From Candidatus Marisimplicoccus framensis (GTDB taxonomy: Bacteria; Bacteroidota; Bacteroidia; Flavobacteriales; Flavobacteriaceae): a stretch of DNA of 64,000 nt. Below are positions 1-10,467 of the stretch, piece by piece. The translations under genes were made by a program, and so were the position numbers. The stretch is taken from assembly GCA_905182065.1 (NCBI GenBank), contig CAJIZN010000001.1, forward strand, positions 62,001 through 126,000. Reading direction: 5' to 3'. Each line of letters opens with the position of its first letter. Position 1 is the stretch's first letter. The notes under the pieces were generated by a model. The model saw only the letters and a program-made list of their open reading frames with translations. It was not told the origin of the DNA and made no database searches.

Positions 1-1453
1 TAATGTTATTGGAAACTTCTTTTAGAAAATTATTAGGAAACTCATACCAGTCTGCAGTCATCCCATCGGTTGATACTACTGCTCTAAGAGCAACACATCT
101 TTCATATGTTCTTTCATCTCCCATAACTCCAACACTTTTAACCGGAAGTAATATGGACCCTGCCTGCCATATTTTATCATACAAATTCCACTTCTTAAGT
201 CCGTCTATATATATTTTATCAGCTTCTTGAATCAGTCTTACACTCTCAGAGTCAACTTCTCCAAGAATCCTTATACCAAGACCAGGTCCAGGAAATGGAT
301 GTCTGTTTAATATGTCTTCAGACATGTTAAGAGATTTTCCAATCTTTCTCACTTCATCTTTGAATAACATTTTTAAAGGCTCTACAACTTTAAGATTCAT
401 CTTCTCGGGAAGCCCACCTACATTATGATGAGATTTTATTGTCGCTGAAGGACCTTTAACTGAGATTGATTCTATAATATCTGGATAAATTGTTCCTTGA
501 GCTAGCCATTTAGCATTTTCAATTTTTTTTGATTCCTCCTCAAAAACTTCAACAAACATATTACCTATAGTCTTTCTCTTTTTTTCTGGATCAGTAATAC
601 CTTTTAATTCATTTAAAAATAAATCAGATGAATCAACTCCCTTGACATTTAAACCCATTCCAACATATTGTCTCAAAACCTCATCATATTCATTTTTTCT
701 TAAAAGCCCATTATTTACAAATACACAATGTAAATTCTTACCAATTGCTTTATCTAATAACACTGCAGCTACACTCGAGTCTACCCCTCCTGACAAACCA
801 AGTATTACTTTATCATCCATTAGCTTTTTCTTTAAATCATCAACAGTTCTGTCAATGAATGATTCGGGATTCCATTCTTTTATAAACTTTAATTCATTTA
901 TAAAAAAGTTTTCAAAAATTTTAAAACCATTTTCAGTATGAAAAACTTCAGGATGAAATTGTAAAGCATATAAGCTTAATGACTCAATGCTATAAGCTGC
1001 ATTTACAACCGAACCTGTGCTTGCAATAAGTTTTGAATCATTTGGGAGAGAAGTAATTGTATCTCCATGACTCATCCAAACTTGATTATCAATATTAATA
1101 TTCTTAAATAATTTACAGTTGCTATCTATAAAAGAAAGTTTTGCTCTTCCATACTCTCGTGAATTAGAATTTTCAACATTTCCATTTAAACTCTTTGCAA
1201 TTAATTGAGCTCCATAGCAAATAGCTAGTACAGGTTTTTTTCCTAAAATACTTTCAAGATTAATAATTGGTGAGTCTTTTTGGTTGACAGAGAATGGTGA
1301 TCCTGACAAAACAACTGCCTTGAATTGATCTAAGTCTTTTGGTATGTTATTGAAAGGAGAGATTTCACAGTAGATGAATAACTCTCTAATTCTTCTTGCT
1401 ATCAGTTGAGTGTACTGGGAACCAAAATCAACTATTAAGACTTTATTTTGCAT
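1..1453 (-). CDS. guaA: GMP synthase (glutamine-hydrolysing), 3' end cut by window edge
   Basis: Converts XMP to GMP with glutamine and ATP, the last step of guanine nucleotide synthesis, in the cytoplasm. I translated the minus strand from the ATG at 1453. It opens [17 protein letters not shown] (class I amidotransferase start). The nucleophile-elbow cysteine is in LAICYGAQ and the ATP-pyrophosphatase P-loop is GLSGGVDSS. The GMP synthase C-terminal domain follows, with [15 protein letters not shown]. About 484 codons are present and the last ~25-30 residues lie outside the window. The ORF track misses it because it runs off the edge; the plus-strand ORFs at 3 and 642 are its shadows. A TAnnTTTG element lies almost against the start codon. 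Confidence 0.96.
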   Translation of the reverse strand, partial: MQNKVLIVDFGSQYTQLIARRIRELFIYCEISPFNNIPKDLDQFKAVVLSGSPFSVNQKDSPIINLESILGKKPVLAICYGAQLIAKSLNGNVENSNSREYGRAKLSFIDSNCKLFKNINIDNQVWMSHGDTITSLPNDSKLIASTGSVVNAAYSIESLSLYALQFHPEVFHTENGFKIFENFFINELKFIKEWNPESFIDRTVDDLKKKLMDDKVILGLSGGVDSSVAAVLLDKAIGKNLHCVFVNNGLLRKNEYDEVLRQYVGMGLNVKGVDSSDLFLNELKGITDPEKKRKTIGNMFVEVFEEESKKIENAKWLAQGTIYPDIIESISVKGPSATIKSHHNVGGLPEKMNLKVVEPLKMLFKDEVRKIGKSLNMSEDILNRHPFPGPGLGIRILGEVDSESVRLIQEADKIYIDGLKKWNLYDKIWQAGSILLPVKSVGVMGDERTYERCVALRAVVSTDGMTADWYEFPNNFLKEVSNNI

Positions 1454-1456
1454 GGA

Positions 1457-1464
1457 CAAAAATA
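1457..1464 (-). promoter_or_regulatory. Candidate guaA -7 promoter element (TATTTTTG)
   Basis: On the minus strand TATTTTTG matches the Bacteroidota -7 consensus TAnnTTTG, and only three bases separate it from the guaA ATG. A TTG trinucleotide lies about 18 bases upstream as a possible -33 element. If the element is real, transcription would start at or within a base or two of the ATG, giving a leaderless mRNA. Confidence 0.4.
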
Positions 1465-1474
1465 CAACTATAAA

Positions 1475-3083
1475 TTAATCTTCAAGATTAATGACTAAAA
1501 TTTTATCATCTGAAATAAGTACTTTATCAACTATGTAATCAATAAATTCTTGACCCTTGTATGAATAAAAATTACCAAAATTTAAATACCTCTCTTGATC
1601 AATATTATTAGGGTGAAGTGATTCAAAAATACTTTTTACATTATTAATTTGAGTTTCATAATTTCTCTTTTCAGCTTTAATTAATTTTTTTTCTAGTTCA
1701 TCTAAACCCTTTAATTGTTTTTTCTCTTGAGCATTAAGTGCGCCGACAAATGATTTGTCTATGTTTATTGATATTTCTCTAAGTTCATTGAATTGATTAG
1801 TCAACTTATTTTTCAGAGAATTAAAACTTAAGTTTAATTTGGATGTACTATTTATCTTATGGTTTACAAGATCATCTAGTTTTCCGAAAAAATACTTAAT
1901 GTCAATATCAGACTTACTTAATTTTTTAGATGTTTTTTCATCTATAATAAAAGCAGAAGTTCTAAGTTTCAAAATAGGAAACTGAACGTTAGAGTTTTCA
2001 AAATAAAGCTTTAACTGCATCCAATATTTTAATTCATTTGGACCTCCTAAATAACAAACATTAGGAAGGATTTTTTCTTGATATAAGGGCCTCATTAAAA
2101 CATTAGGTGAAAATAACTCAGGATTAGTTTCTATTTGATTTATTAAATCAAGTGATGTATATTCATTTTCATCATCAACTCTAAATAATCTATCTTTCTT
2201 TCTAATCCTTTTTCTACCTAAACTTGTAATCTTAAAAAAATTTACATCGGAGGGGTTTACTTGTGGCTTAAATGACTTTATATCTTTTTTGATTTTTAAA
2301 ATTTGAGAACTTGAATCAACTTCACATCTTGAATCTAAAATTTCATTTTTAAAATTATCAATAAAGGATTTCTTAAAAACTTTTTTGTTGGAGTCAATAA
2401 TAACAAGTCCATGTTTTGCAAACAAAGAATTTATAAACTTAATAGTAGCAGCTGATAAAGTGTCTCCTTTTTTATACGCTTCATCGATTAAGATTTCTAG
2501 TTTACCCTTGAATTCAAAATCAATAATAGAATCTTTATATCCACCAACTACCTCCATAAAGTCATTTAATTCTATTTCTCCTACAGGCATATTTTTGGAG
2601 TCAATATTCCACTTAATCTTATTTTTCTTAAGATTAACCTCTGAAATTTCTTCAAAATCATGATCCTCACTTGCAATCCAAAAAATAGGAACATAATTGA
2701 ATCCTTTAATATTCAAGTTTAAGTAGTTAGTTACTAGATATTACTTGTGCAATTTTATAAATAACCATTAATGGTCCTGAGAATATATTAAGTTGATGTC
2801 CAGTTGTAACTGTAAGTGTTTTAGAATTTGAAAGTAATTTAATATTACTAGATGTTTGCCTTGAAGTTTCTACTTTAGAGTATTGTAAAGTCAACTCCTC
2901 AATTAAAATTTTTCTTTGATAATCAGTAAACTGATCTGATTTATTTTTAGAATGACTCAAAATATTTTTATCACTAAAAAAGGAGTTAACATATTTAGAA
3001 GTTTTATTGTCCTTCAGTATAAATTTCTCTATAAGTTCATCTCCTATTAGATTTAGGTCTTTCTGGATGTTTTGACTTCTCAT
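1475..3083 (-). CDS. bshC: Bacillithiol biosynthesis cysteine-adding enzyme BshC, one-base frameshift
   Basis: BshC joins cysteine to GlcN-malate, the last step of bacillithiol synthesis, a low-molecular-weight thiol made by many Bacteroidota and Firmicutes. The gene appears as two ORFs: 118 residues (3083-2727) with the family motif TVTTGHQLNIFSGP, and 413 residues (from 2716) with FWIASEDHDFEEI and a C-terminal coiled coil. Between them the second frame can be read back as LVTNYLNLNIKGFNYVP, exactly what should follow YKIAQVI. One extra base near 2735-2745 therefore breaks a normal ~535-residue gene. The track's start of the second piece is a TTG and is artificial. It could be a sequencing error or a real inactivation. 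Confidence 0.9.
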
Positions 3084-3154
3084 TACTTAATTTTTGTAAA
3101 TATATCTGAATTTTTGAAAATTAATTTAACTTAGTGATAACTAACATAAATATT

Positions 3155-6100
3155 ATGAAGAATTTAAGTATACTTTTTGTCTTTTTAACTGTAATTCCAT
3201 TTTCTTATTCTCAAAACATAGAAGAAAAACTCGAGGAAGTTAAATACAGAAATATAGGACCTTTTAGAGGTGGAAGATCTGTTTCATCTGTTGGTGTAAT
3301 TAATGATCCATTAACCTATTATATGGGAACTGCTGGAGGGGGATTATGGAAAACAACTAATGCAGGAAGTGAGTGGTTCAATATATCCGATGACTATTTT
3401 AAAACTTCATCTGTTGGAGCTATAGCTGTTTCAGAAAGTGATAGTAGAATAATTTATGTTGGTATGGGTGAGCATTCTCCAAGAGGAGTAACTACATCCT
3501 ATGGAGATGGAGTATACAAGTCATCAGATGCTGGAAAAACTTGGGAACATATGGGTTTAGAGAAATCACAACAAATTTCAAGAATTATAATTCATCCTGA
3601 TAATAATAACATAATTTATGTAGCTGCACAAGGAGCTGTTAATGGGCCAACTAAAGAAAGAGGTATTTATAAGTCAATGGATGGTGGTAAGTCCTGGAAA
3701 AATGTTCTTTTTGTTAATGAATTAAGTGGAGCATCAGAACTGTCTATAGACTATAATAACCCAAAGGTGCTTTACGCAACAATGTGGGAACATCAAAGAC
3801 TTCCTTGGAAAGTGATTTCTGGAGGTGAAGGTAGTGGAGTATACAAATCAACAGATGGTGGTGAAAATTGGTTTAAAATTGAAAATGGCTTACCTAATGA
3901 ATTAGGAAAATTAGCTATCTCAGTTTCAAGAGCTAACTCAGACAAAGTATATCTTTTAGCTGAAAGTGATTCAAATAAAAGACTAGGTGGATTATTTGTG
4001 TCTAACAATGCTGGAGAAAGTTGGTCTAGAATAAGTAAGTATGCTGAATTGACATCAAGATCTTGGTACTATATAGAGGTATTTGCAGATCCCAATGATG
4101 AAAACACTGTATATGTTTTGAGTGCTAGAGCTTTTAGATCAATTGATGGAGGAAAAACATGGGAAAGAATTTATAGCGGTCACGGAGACTATCATGACTT
4201 ATGGATAAATCCAGATAATTCAAAAAATATGATTATCTCTGATGATGGAGGTGGAGAAATTACTTTTGATAATGCAAGCTCATGGTCTAGTATTGATATT
4301 ATGCCAACAGCACAGTTTTATAGGGTGAATGTAGACAACATGTTCCCATATAATTTATACGGGGGTCAACAAGATAATTCAACTGTTAAAATAGCTAGTA
4401 TTGGGTCAGGTGGAGGAATATCTGAAAGTGATTGGTCGTCATCTGCTGGTGGTGAAAGTGCTTTTTTAGCCTTTGATCCTGATGACCCACAAATAGTAAT
4501 GGGTGGAAGTTACCTTGGAAGTGTTAATATCTATGATACAAAAGCAAAGGCTAGAAAGAAAGTAATGATTGAGCCAATAAATTATATTGGAAAGGCATCT
4601 AGAGATATGAAATATAGATTTAACTGGAATGCACCTATAATTTGGTCTCAGCATGAGTCAAATACATTTTATCATGCTGCTCAGCATCTATTTAAAACAA
4701 AAGATCTTGGTAAATCTTGGGAAGTAGTGTCTCCTGATTTAACTATGGATGAAGATGAGAAACAGGGCAATGGAGGTGGACCATATACTAATGAAGCTGT
4801 AGGAGCTGAAAACTATGGAACAATAAGTTATGTTGTAGAATCTCCACACGAGCCTAATACAATTTATACTGGATCTGATGATGGTCTTGTATATTTAACA
4901 AGAGATGGAGGTAAAACATGGAAAAACATAACACCTAAGGGATTACCTGAAACAATAATTAATGCAATTGATATATCTCCTCATGATAAAGAGACAGTAT
5001 ATATTGCCACTACTAGATATAAATTCAATGATAAATCTCCTGGATTATATAAGTCAACAAATTATGGAGAATCATGGAAAGAAATTACCGGAAACATTCC
5101 ATATGGAGCGTACACTAGAGTTGTAAGAGAGGATAGTGTTGTGAAAGGTTTATTATTAGCTGGAACTGAGTTAGGTGTTTATATTTCATTTAATGATGGC
5201 AAAAACTGGGAGAAATTTAACCTTAACATGCCTGTTTTAGCTATTACTGATTTAATGATAAAACATGACGATTTAATAGTTGCAACTCAAGGTAGATCAT
5301 TTTGGATTTTAGATGACATGGGATTAATTAGACAGTTAAATAGTGAAAGTGGAACAAAACTATATAACCCAGAAAATTCAACAATTGGAAACTGGTATAG
5401 TCAATTAAATTCAAATAATTCTGATGGAACCTCTTCGTTTACTGGTGTTAACCCTGCAAATGGAGTTGTAATATATTATAATATAAGTGATGAAGATGAG
5501 AATAAAAAAGTGATAATTAAAATTTATGATGAAAAAGATAATCTGGTAAGAGAGATTAAAAGTGAAGCTGACAAAAACTTTATTACATATAATGGAGGAC
5601 CTTCAAGAGAACCTGTTTTATCAAATAGTAGTGGTTTGAATAGGTTTGTTTGGAATACAAGACATAAATCATTAATTGGAGTTCCATATGCATACATAGA
5701 AGGAAGATTTAGTGGCCACAAAGCTATTCCTGGAAAGTATAAAATATCACTTGAGGTAGGAGATATATCATATACTTCAAACTTTGAAATCTTAAAAAAT
5801 CCAAATTTTAATGTGTCTGATAAGGACTATACTGAACTTGATAAGTATGCAAGTCATATGGAAAAGAAATTTAATGTAATGGCAGATTATATCAATAATA
5901 ATAAACAATTGGTAGATAAGCTAAAAAATATTCTTGGTGATATTGAAGATCAGACAATTAAAAACAATGGTCAGATATTACTTAATAAAATGGATGGCTG
6001 GGATAAAAAGATGATGCAGAGAAAATCATTAGCTTATGATGATGTTGAAAACTTTCCTAATAAATTTCTAGCCGATTATTTATTTATACTAGATGAAATT

Positions 6101-6262
6101 AAGGGTGATATTCCAAATGTTAGTGAAGGTATTTTAAAATCTTTAGAGTCTCTTGATAAAAAATGGGATTCCTTAAAAGAAGAGATTGATAATATCAATG
6201 AAAATGATATACCAAGTTTTAACAATGAATTGTGGAAATCAGGTATTGGAGCATTGAATTAA
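3155..6262 (+). CDS. Secreted Asp-box (BNR/sortilin-like) beta-propeller protein
   Basis: About 1035 residues starting at [20 protein letters not shown], a clear Sec signal peptide; I prefer this ATG to the track's upstream GTG. The mature protein carries repeated Asp-box motifs ([48 protein letters not shown]), which form multi-bladed propellers as in Vps10/sortilin and BNR proteins. The N-terminal [17 protein letters not shown]-type segment is typical of the large glycosyl-hydrolase-annotated family common in Bacteroidota. Residues ~700-850 look like a beta-sandwich (NRFVWNTRH) and the C-terminus is helical and charged. The catalytic role and substrate are unknown. It is transcribed convergently with the DUF4295 operon. 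Confidence 0.85.
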   Translation: MKNLSILFVFLTVIPFSYSQNIEEKLEEVKYRNIGPFRGGRSVSSVGVINDPLTYYMGTAGGGLWKTTNAGSEWFNISDDYFKTSSVGAIAVSESDSRIIYVGMGEHSPRGVTTSYGDGVYKSSDAGKTWEHMGLEKSQQISRIIIHPDNNNIIYVAAQGAVNGPTKERGIYKSMDGGKSWKNVLFVNELSGASELSIDYNNPKVLYATMWEHQRLPWKVISGGEGSGVYKSTDGGENWFKIENGLPNELGKLAISVSRANSDKVYLLAESDSNKRLGGLFVSNNAGESWSRISKYAELTSRSWYYIEVFADPNDENTVYVLSARAFRSIDGGKTWERIYSGHGDYHDLWINPDNSKNMIISDDGGGEITFDNASSWSSIDIMPTAQFYRVNVDNMFPYNLYGGQQDNSTVKIASIGSGGGISESDWSSSAGGESAFLAFDPDDPQIVMGGSYLGSVNIYDTKAKARKKVMIEPINYIGKASRDMKYRFNWNAPIIWSQHESNTFYHAAQHLFKTKDLGKSWEVVSPDLTMDEDEKQGNGGGPYTNEAVGAENYGTISYVVESPHEPNTIYTGSDDGLVYLTRDGGKTWKNITPKGLPETIINAIDISPHDKETVYIATTRYKFNDKSPGLYKSTNYGESWKEITGNIPYGAYTRVVREDSVVKGLLLAGTELGVYISFNDGKNWEKFNLNMPVLAITDLMIKHDDLIVATQGRSFWILDDMGLIRQLNSESGTKLYNPENSTIGNWYSQLNSNNSDGTSSFTGVNPANGVVIYYNISDEDENKKVIIKIYDEKDNLVREIKSEADKNFITYNGGPSREPVLSNSSGLNRFVWNTRHKSLIGVPYAYIEGRFSGHKAIPGKYKISLEVGDISYTSNFEILKNPNFNVSDKDYTELDKYASHMEKKFNVMADYINNNKQLVDKLKNILGDIEDQTIKNNGQILLNKMDGWDKKMMQRKSLAYDDVENFPNKFLADYLFILDEIKGDIPNVSEGILKSLESLDKKWDSLKEEIDNINENDIPSFNNELWKSGIGALN

Positions 6263-6383
6263 TTAAAGCGTAATATTCTGTATCAGAAAGTAACTTATAC
6301 TTAAATTAAGATTTTAAAGGGTATACTCTTAAAGAGATATATTGTATTGGTAAGTAGATTTAATATAAAGAAGAGAATCTAAA

Positions 6384-6761
6384 TTATTCAGATTTTTCTT
6401 CTGCAGCTGGCTCTTCTGCCTTAACTTCTTCTGCAGCTGGCTCTTCTGCCTTAACTTCTGCAGCTGGCTCTTCTGCCTTAACTTCTGCAGCTGGCTCTTC
6501 TGCCTTAACTTCTGCAGCTGGCTCTTCTGCCTTAACTTCTGCAGCTGGCTCTTCTGCCTTAACTTCTGCAACTGGTTGTACCGGAGCAGGAGCTTCTTTT
6601 TTAACAATAGGTTTACCCGCTAACCAGTCATTAACAAGATCCTGTGGTAAAATTCTTTCCTCAAAAGAGTAGCTACTTGAGCCATCTTTTTTAATCATTC
6701 TTATTGCTTTTGCAAGTTTTTTTGAGCCAGTTTGTAAACTAGCAACTGCTTTCTTTGCCAT
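6384..6761 (-). CDS. DUF4295 ribosome-associated protein with long Glu/Ala/Lys repeat tail
   Basis: The first ~50 residues (MAKKAVASLQTGSKKLAKAIRMIKK...) match the small DUF4295 family that follows rpmB-rpmG in Bacteroidota. I believe this family is ribosomal protein bL38, described in the Flavobacterium johnsoniae ribosome structure, but I cannot confirm that here. The start ATG is one base after the rpmG stop, so the genes form one operon. Most family members end after ~50 residues. This one adds a linker (KKEAPAPVQPVA) and six copies of EVKAEEPAA, ending EEKSE, for 125 residues in total. The same peptide repeat occurs on the tail of L10 in this window. ftsY, often next in this operon, is absent. 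Confidence 0.85.
   Translation of the reverse strand: MAKKAVASLQTGSKKLAKAIRMIKKDGSSSYSFEERILPQDLVNDWLAGKPIVKKEAPAPVQPVAEVKAEEPAAEVKAEEPAAEVKAEEPAAEVKAEEPAAEVKAEEPAAEEVKAEEPAAEEKSE
6401..6565. repeat. In-frame 27-bp tandem repeat array (six units) in DUF4295 gene
   Basis: Unit CTGCAGCTGGCTCTTCTGCC plus TTAACTT as read on the plus strand. Five units are 27 bp and the leftmost is 30 bp because of an extra TCT codon. The array encodes repeated EVKAEEPAA. The units are nearly identical at DNA level, which suggests recent expansion, and such arrays are prone to length change and assembly error. Confidence 0.95.
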
Positions 6762-6762
6762 C

Positions 6763-6945
6763 TTATTTAATTTCTTTGTGAACAGTCATCTTCTTAAGTA
6801 TAGAATTGAATTTTTTGATTTCAAGTCTATCTGGAGAATTTTTTTTGTTTTTAGTTGTTATATATCTAGAGGTACCTGGCATCCCTGAGTCTTTGTGCTC
6901 AGTACATTCTAAAATTACTTGAACTCTATTACCTTTTTTTGCCAT
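6763..6945 (-). CDS. rpmG: 50S ribosomal protein L33 (bL33)
   Basis: 60 residues, the normal length for bL33, a small protein of the large subunit near the E site. The sequence [18 protein letters not shown] followed by [21 protein letters not shown] is a clear family match. The two Zn-binding CxxC pairs of the C+ form are absent (a single Cys is seen), so this is the zinc-independent type. It starts two bases after the rpmB stop, and DUF4295 starts one base after its stop. Confidence 0.96.
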   Translation of the reverse strand: MAKKGNRVQVILECTEHKDSGMPGTSRYITTKNKKNSPDRLEIKKFNSILKKMTVHKEIK

Positions 6946-6947
6946 CT

Positions 6948-7184
6948 TTACTTAATTAAACCTTGTTTTCTAGCTTGTTTTAAGACTTCTGAGATACCCT
7001 TTTTATTAATTGTTTTTAGAGCAGATGCTGAAACTTTAAGAGTAATCCATTTATTTTCATCTGGAATAAAGAACTTCTTTTTGATAAGATTTACATCAAA
7101 TCTTCTTTTTGTCCTATTTAATGATTTAGAAACATTGTTTCCAAACATAACTTTTTTTCCAGTAATTTCGCAAGTCTTAGACAT
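6948..7184 (-). CDS. rpmB: 50S ribosomal protein L28 (bL28)
   Basis: 78 residues: [33 protein letters not shown] and a C-terminus in [18 protein letters not shown], the normal bacterial L28 layout. It is the first gene of rpmB-rpmG-DUF4295, the conserved Bacteroidota arrangement, and has its own -7 element about 25 bases upstream (TAGTTTTG). Confidence 0.97.
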   Translation of the reverse strand: MSKTCEITGKKVMFGNNVSKSLNRTKRRFDVNLIKKKFFIPDENKWITLKVSASALKTINKKGISEVLKQARKQGLIK

Positions 7185-7208
7185 AACGTACTAATTTTTT
7201 GTAACGTG

Positions 7209-7216
7209 CAAAACTA
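7209..7216 (-). promoter_or_regulatory. Candidate rpmB -7 promoter element (TAGTTTTG)
   Basis: TAGTTTTG followed by C on the minus strand fits TAnnTTTG and sits ~25 bases before the rpmB ATG. No clear TTTG is seen 19-21 bases upstream. Three AACGT words surround the element, as seen on the plus strand; their meaning is unknown. Confidence 0.5.
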
Positions 7217-7245
7217 ACGTATTTAAGTTTAATAAAAAAATAAAT

Positions 7246-7713
7246 TTATTGGTTAATAATTTTATCAACGAAGAGCTTAAATGAATTGTCAGTAACTATT
7301 TTTATAAAGTCTTCTCTTGAACTAACAAAATTATATTTTTCACAGAATATTTCACTTTTAGATGATACTGCAATAAAACAATCTCCAACAAAAGATCCTG
7401 GGCCATCAGTTCCTGGTCCTGCATTCCCAGTAACAGCTATAGAATAATCAGAATTAAATTTTTCTTTTACTTTTTTAGCCATTTTTATTGCTATTTCCTT
7501 ACTAACAGTAGAGAAAGTATCAATTTCATGTTTTTCAATACCAATAATTTTTTCTTTAGAATATTTACTGTAGGAAACAATGGAACCATTAAAGACTTTC
7601 GAAGCTCCAGGAATTTTTGTTATTGAAACAGATAAGTTTCCACCAGTACAACTTTCAGCAAAAGAGATTGTTTTATTATTTGTAGTAAGATAATCTAAAA
7701 TCTTTTTTATCAT
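7246..7713 (-). CDS. pncC: Nicotinamide-nucleotide amidohydrolase (CinA C-terminal domain, PncC type)
   Basis: 155 residues forming only the CinA C-terminal domain, which deamidates nicotinamide mononucleotide to nicotinate mononucleotide in NAD recycling. Family motifs are SFAESCTGGNLSVSITKIPGASKVFNGSIVSY (quoted in part: AESCTGG) and AVTGNAGPG. The N-terminal molybdopterin-binding-like COG1058 domain of full-length CinA is absent, as in stand-alone PncC/YgaD proteins. It starts two bases after the FAH-family gene, so the two are probably cotranscribed. Confidence 0.88.
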   Translation of the reverse strand: MIKKILDYLTTNNKTISFAESCTGGNLSVSITKIPGASKVFNGSIVSYSKYSKEKIIGIEKHEIDTFSTVSKEIAIKMAKKVKEKFNSDYSIAVTGNAGPGTDGPGSFVGDCFIAVSSKSEIFCEKYNFVSSREDFIKIVTDNSFKLFVDKIINQ

Positions 7714-7715
7714 AT

Positions 7716-8327
7716 CTACTTTACTTTTAGTGAGAACATTTTATTTGAATTTATATAACCTTCTAACAGGTCTCCACTTATTACTTTTGAAACCCCTGAA
7801 GGGGTCCCTGTGAAAATTAAATCACCAATTTTTAGCGTAAAATATTGTGAAACATATGAGATCAATTCATCTATTTTCCATAACATCTGAGAGGAGCTAC
7901 CTGATTGAACTATATCATTATTTTTTTTCAAACTAAATTCAATATTTAATTGATCTTCTAGTTCATCTTTAATCATAAATTCACCAACTAAACATGAATT
8001 ATCAAAAGCTTTCGATTTCTCCCATGGATGACCTTTTTCTTTTAAATTATTCTGAATATCTCTTGCAGTGAAGTCAATTCCAAGACCAATTTCATCATAA
8101 TATTTATTTGAGAAAGATTCATCTATATGCTTTCCAACTTTATTAATCTTAACAACTAATTCAACCTCATGATGAATTTCATTTGAAAATGAAGGAATTA
8201 TAAAGTTCTGATTTTTTGCTATAATTGATGAGTCAGGTTTTAAAAACACAACTGGATTAGTTGGTTTTGTATTAGATAGCTCTTTGATATGATCAGAATA
8301 ATTTCTTCCAATACAGATTATTTTCAT
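7716..8327 (-). CDS. Fumarylacetoacetate hydrolase (FAH) family protein
   Basis: 203 residues with the compact FAH fold: MKIICIGRNYSDHIKEL at the N-terminus, metal-binding acidic residues in HHEVELVV, then GLGIDFTARDIQNNLKEKG and GDLIFTGTPSGVSKV. Family members are Mg-dependent C-C hydrolases or decarboxylases acting on acylpyruvates, oxaloacetate and similar 2-oxoacids. This short type is often annotated as an acylpyruvase or oxaloacetate decarboxylase. The exact substrate cannot be told from sequence. It starts one base after the exonuclease gene stop, inside a tight minus-strand run. Confidence 0.85.
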   Translation of the reverse strand: MKIICIGRNYSDHIKELSNTKPTNPVVFLKPDSSIIAKNQNFIIPSFSNEIHHEVELVVKINKVGKHIDESFSNKYYDEIGLGIDFTARDIQNNLKEKGHPWEKSKAFDNSCLVGEFMIKDELEDQLNIEFSLKKNNDIVQSGSSSQMLWKIDELISYVSQYFTLKIGDLIFTGTPSGVSKVISGDLLEGYINSNKMFSLKVK

Positions 8328-8328
8328 C

Positions 8329-9099
8329 TTATTTAGAGTTAATTAAACTTAGTTTTAATTGTGTAAATATTTTTTTTGTATACTCAGGAAAATCACCTTT
8401 CATTATCCACGAATAATATCCTAAGTCATTCTTAAAAACATCAACTACTTTTTGACCAGTATATTTTCCAAATGCAAAAGTTGCATCATTATCAGAATCT
8501 ATTCTAATTTTACCTGCAAAGTCTAAATTATTGTTTCGTTTTGAATATTCATTCAAAAAATCCATATCAGGTTCCAAATCAGAATATTTTTCTAATTGTG
8601 CCTTAAACACTTCATATGTAGCTATTGTATCATCCAATGCAGAATGAGCATTTTCCAGTTCTTTATTGCAATAAAACTTAAGAGCAGCAGAAAGATTTCT
8701 GGGTTCTTTTTTATGATAAATTACTTGACTATCAATCATTCTTATTTGAGTAAAATCAAATTCAATTTTAGCTCTAATTAACTCTTCAACAAGTATAGGT
8801 ATATCAAACTTGATTGCATTAAAACCAGACAAATCACACCCTTTAATAAATTGATAAATTTCATTTGAATAATAAGCAAAATTTGGCTCATTTTCAATCA
8901 TCTCATTTGTTATTCCATGTACCTGGATTGCTTGAGAAGATATTTCCATCTCTGGATTAATTCTCCAAACTTTTTGGGACTCTGTTTTATCTATATCAAC
9001 TCTTAAAATTGCAATTTCAACAATTCTATCCTTACCAACTTTAGCTCCAGTTGTTTCTAGATCAAAAAAGCAGATTGGTCTATTAAGCTTTACTCTCAT
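8329..9099 (-). CDS. DEDDh 3'-5' exonuclease (DnaQ/Pol III epsilon-like)
   Basis: 256 residues. The exonuclease domain shows ICFFDLETTG (first D and E), FNAIKFDIPIL (second D) and HSALDDTIATYEV (H and last D), the complete DEDDh set. The last ~70 residues (FAFGKYTGQKVVDVFKNDLGYYSWI) look like the small domain found in exodeoxyribonuclease X-like proteins. It probably acts in DNA repair or end processing. It is not necessarily the replicative proofreader, which in Bacteroidota is often elsewhere or part of PolC-like proteins. It lies one base after the E2 gene stop. Confidence 0.88.
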   Translation of the reverse strand: MRVKLNRPICFFDLETTGAKVGKDRIVEIAILRVDIDKTESQKVWRINPEMEISSQAIQVHGITNEMIENEPNFAYYSNEIYQFIKGCDLSGFNAIKFDIPILVEELIRAKIEFDFTQIRMIDSQVIYHKKEPRNLSAALKFYCNKELENAHSALDDTIATYEVFKAQLEKYSDLEPDMDFLNEYSKRNNNLDFAGKIRIDSDNDATFAFGKYTGQKVVDVFKNDLGYYSWIMKGDFPEYTKKIFTQLKLSLINSK

Positions 9100-9100
9100 T

Positions 9101-10429
9101 TTAAATAGTTTGGTTCATATCCCATTCTTCAAGATATTCAGCAACTCTTTTAACAAAGCTTCCTCCTATCGAGCCATTTATAATTCTATGGTCATAGGTA
9201 TGTGATAAAATAAGTTTTTTTCTAATTCCAATAAAATCTCCTTTGTTAGTTTCAATAACAGATGGTGTCTTACGAATAACTCCAATAGCAATTATTCCAA
9301 CTTGGGGTTGATTAATTATTGGAGTGCCCATAATTGAGCCAAAATTACCAACGTTAGTTACAGTATATGTTCCATCAGAAACTTCTTCAGGTTTCAGTGA
9401 ATTTGATCTAGCTCTGTTAGACAAGTCATTTACAGCTAATGTCAAACCTTTAAGGTTAAGATGATCTGCATTTTTTATTACAGGCACAATCAAATTACCA
9501 TTTTTAACAGCAGTTGCCATTCCAATATTAATTGATCTTTTCATAATAATTTTTTGATCAACAATAGAACTATTCATGATAGGATAGTCTTTTAGTGACT
9601 TAATTACTGCATTTATAAAGAGAGGTGTAAAAGTTAATTTTTGCCCCTCGTTTTCAAGAAATGATTTCTTATATCGATCTCTCCAATCCCACAGATTAGA
9701 TACATCAACTTCAACAAATGATTGAACATGTGCAGATATTTTTTTACTATTTGACATATGGTCAAATATTATTTTACCCATCCTATCTAACTCGATTATT
9801 TGATCACCAACTAAAGGTTTTGAATTACTGACAAAGCTATCTGAAGATTTACTTGGTTTTGATCCTATATAATTAAGAATATCCTGCTTTGTCACCCTCC
9901 CATCCTTTCCTGAACCAGATATTGAGTTAAGATCTTCTTGAGTAATATTCTCTTTTTTTGCAATATTTTTAACTAATGGAGAGAAAAACTTATCACTTTT
10001 GACAATTTCAGGATTATTTTCAGAATAATCTTCATCAGTTTTTAATAATTCAATTGAAGGAATACTAGTAATTTCTTTTTCTTCAATATTTATTTCCTCT
10101 ATATTATCATTAATTAATTCTTTTTCCTTTTCTTCAGATACCAGTTCAATATCCTCATTTTCAGACATTAGCGCAGTATCATCATTTAAATCTGTTTCAA
10201 TCTCAGCAATTACTTCGCCAACTTTAACAACATCATTTACCTCAAAGTTTTTTTTGATAAGTTTGCCCTTAAATTCAGAAGGTACATCAGAATCAACTTT
10301 ATCGGTAGCTATTTCAACTAATGATTCATCTATATCAACAGTATCTCCAACCTCTTTTAACCATTTAGTTATAGTAGCTTCCGCAATACTTTCTCCCATT
10401 TTTGGAAGTTTTAATAGATATTTCCCCAT
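9101..10429 (-). CDS. 2-oxo acid dehydrogenase E2 component (dihydrolipoamide acyltransferase)
   Basis: 442 residues in standard E2 order: one lipoyl domain (residues 1-77, lipoyl-lysine in EIATDKVDSDVPS), an acidic linker, an E3/E1-binding domain (SPLVKNIAKKENIT..., ~140-185), and the catalytic acyltransferase domain (205-442). It transfers an acyl group to CoA in a branched-chain or similar dehydrogenase complex. No E1 or E3 gene is adjacent. The catalytic HxxxDG motif reads DHRIINGS here, with Asn where Asp is usual. I am unsure how common this is in flavobacterial paralogues. Confidence 0.88.
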   Translation of the reverse strand: MGKYLLKLPKMGESIAEATITKWLKEVGDTVDIDESLVEIATDKVDSDVPSEFKGKLIKKNFEVNDVVKVGEVIAEIETDLNDDTALMSENEDIELVSEEKEKELINDNIEEINIEEKEITSIPSIELLKTDEDYSENNPEIVKSDKFFSPLVKNIAKKENITQEDLNSISGSGKDGRVTKQDILNYIGSKPSKSSDSFVSNSKPLVGDQIIELDRMGKIIFDHMSNSKKISAHVQSFVEVDVSNLWDWRDRYKKSFLENEGQKLTFTPLFINAVIKSLKDYPIMNSSIVDQKIIMKRSINIGMATAVKNGNLIVPVIKNADHLNLKGLTLAVNDLSNRARSNSLKPEEVSDGTYTVTNVGNFGSIMGTPIINQPQVGIIAIGVIRKTPSVIETNKGDFIGIRKKLILSHTYDHRIINGSIGGSFVKRVAEYLEEWDMNQTI

Positions 10430-10443
10430 TACAATAGTAGATG

Positions 10444-10451
10444 CAAATTTA
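10444..10451 (-). promoter_or_regulatory. Candidate E2-gene -7 promoter element (TAAATTTG)
   Basis: TAAATTTG followed by C on the minus strand, 14 bases before the E2 ATG, is a perfect TAnnTTTG match. It would give a 5' leader of only about ten bases. No convincing -33 TTTG is seen. Confidence 0.45.
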
Positions 10452-10467
10452 CAATATTAAATCATTA

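Noticed and set aside
6329-6607. 92-residue ORF with LRQKSQLQK repeats
   Set aside because: It is the other reading frame of the 27-bp repeats in the DUF4295 gene.
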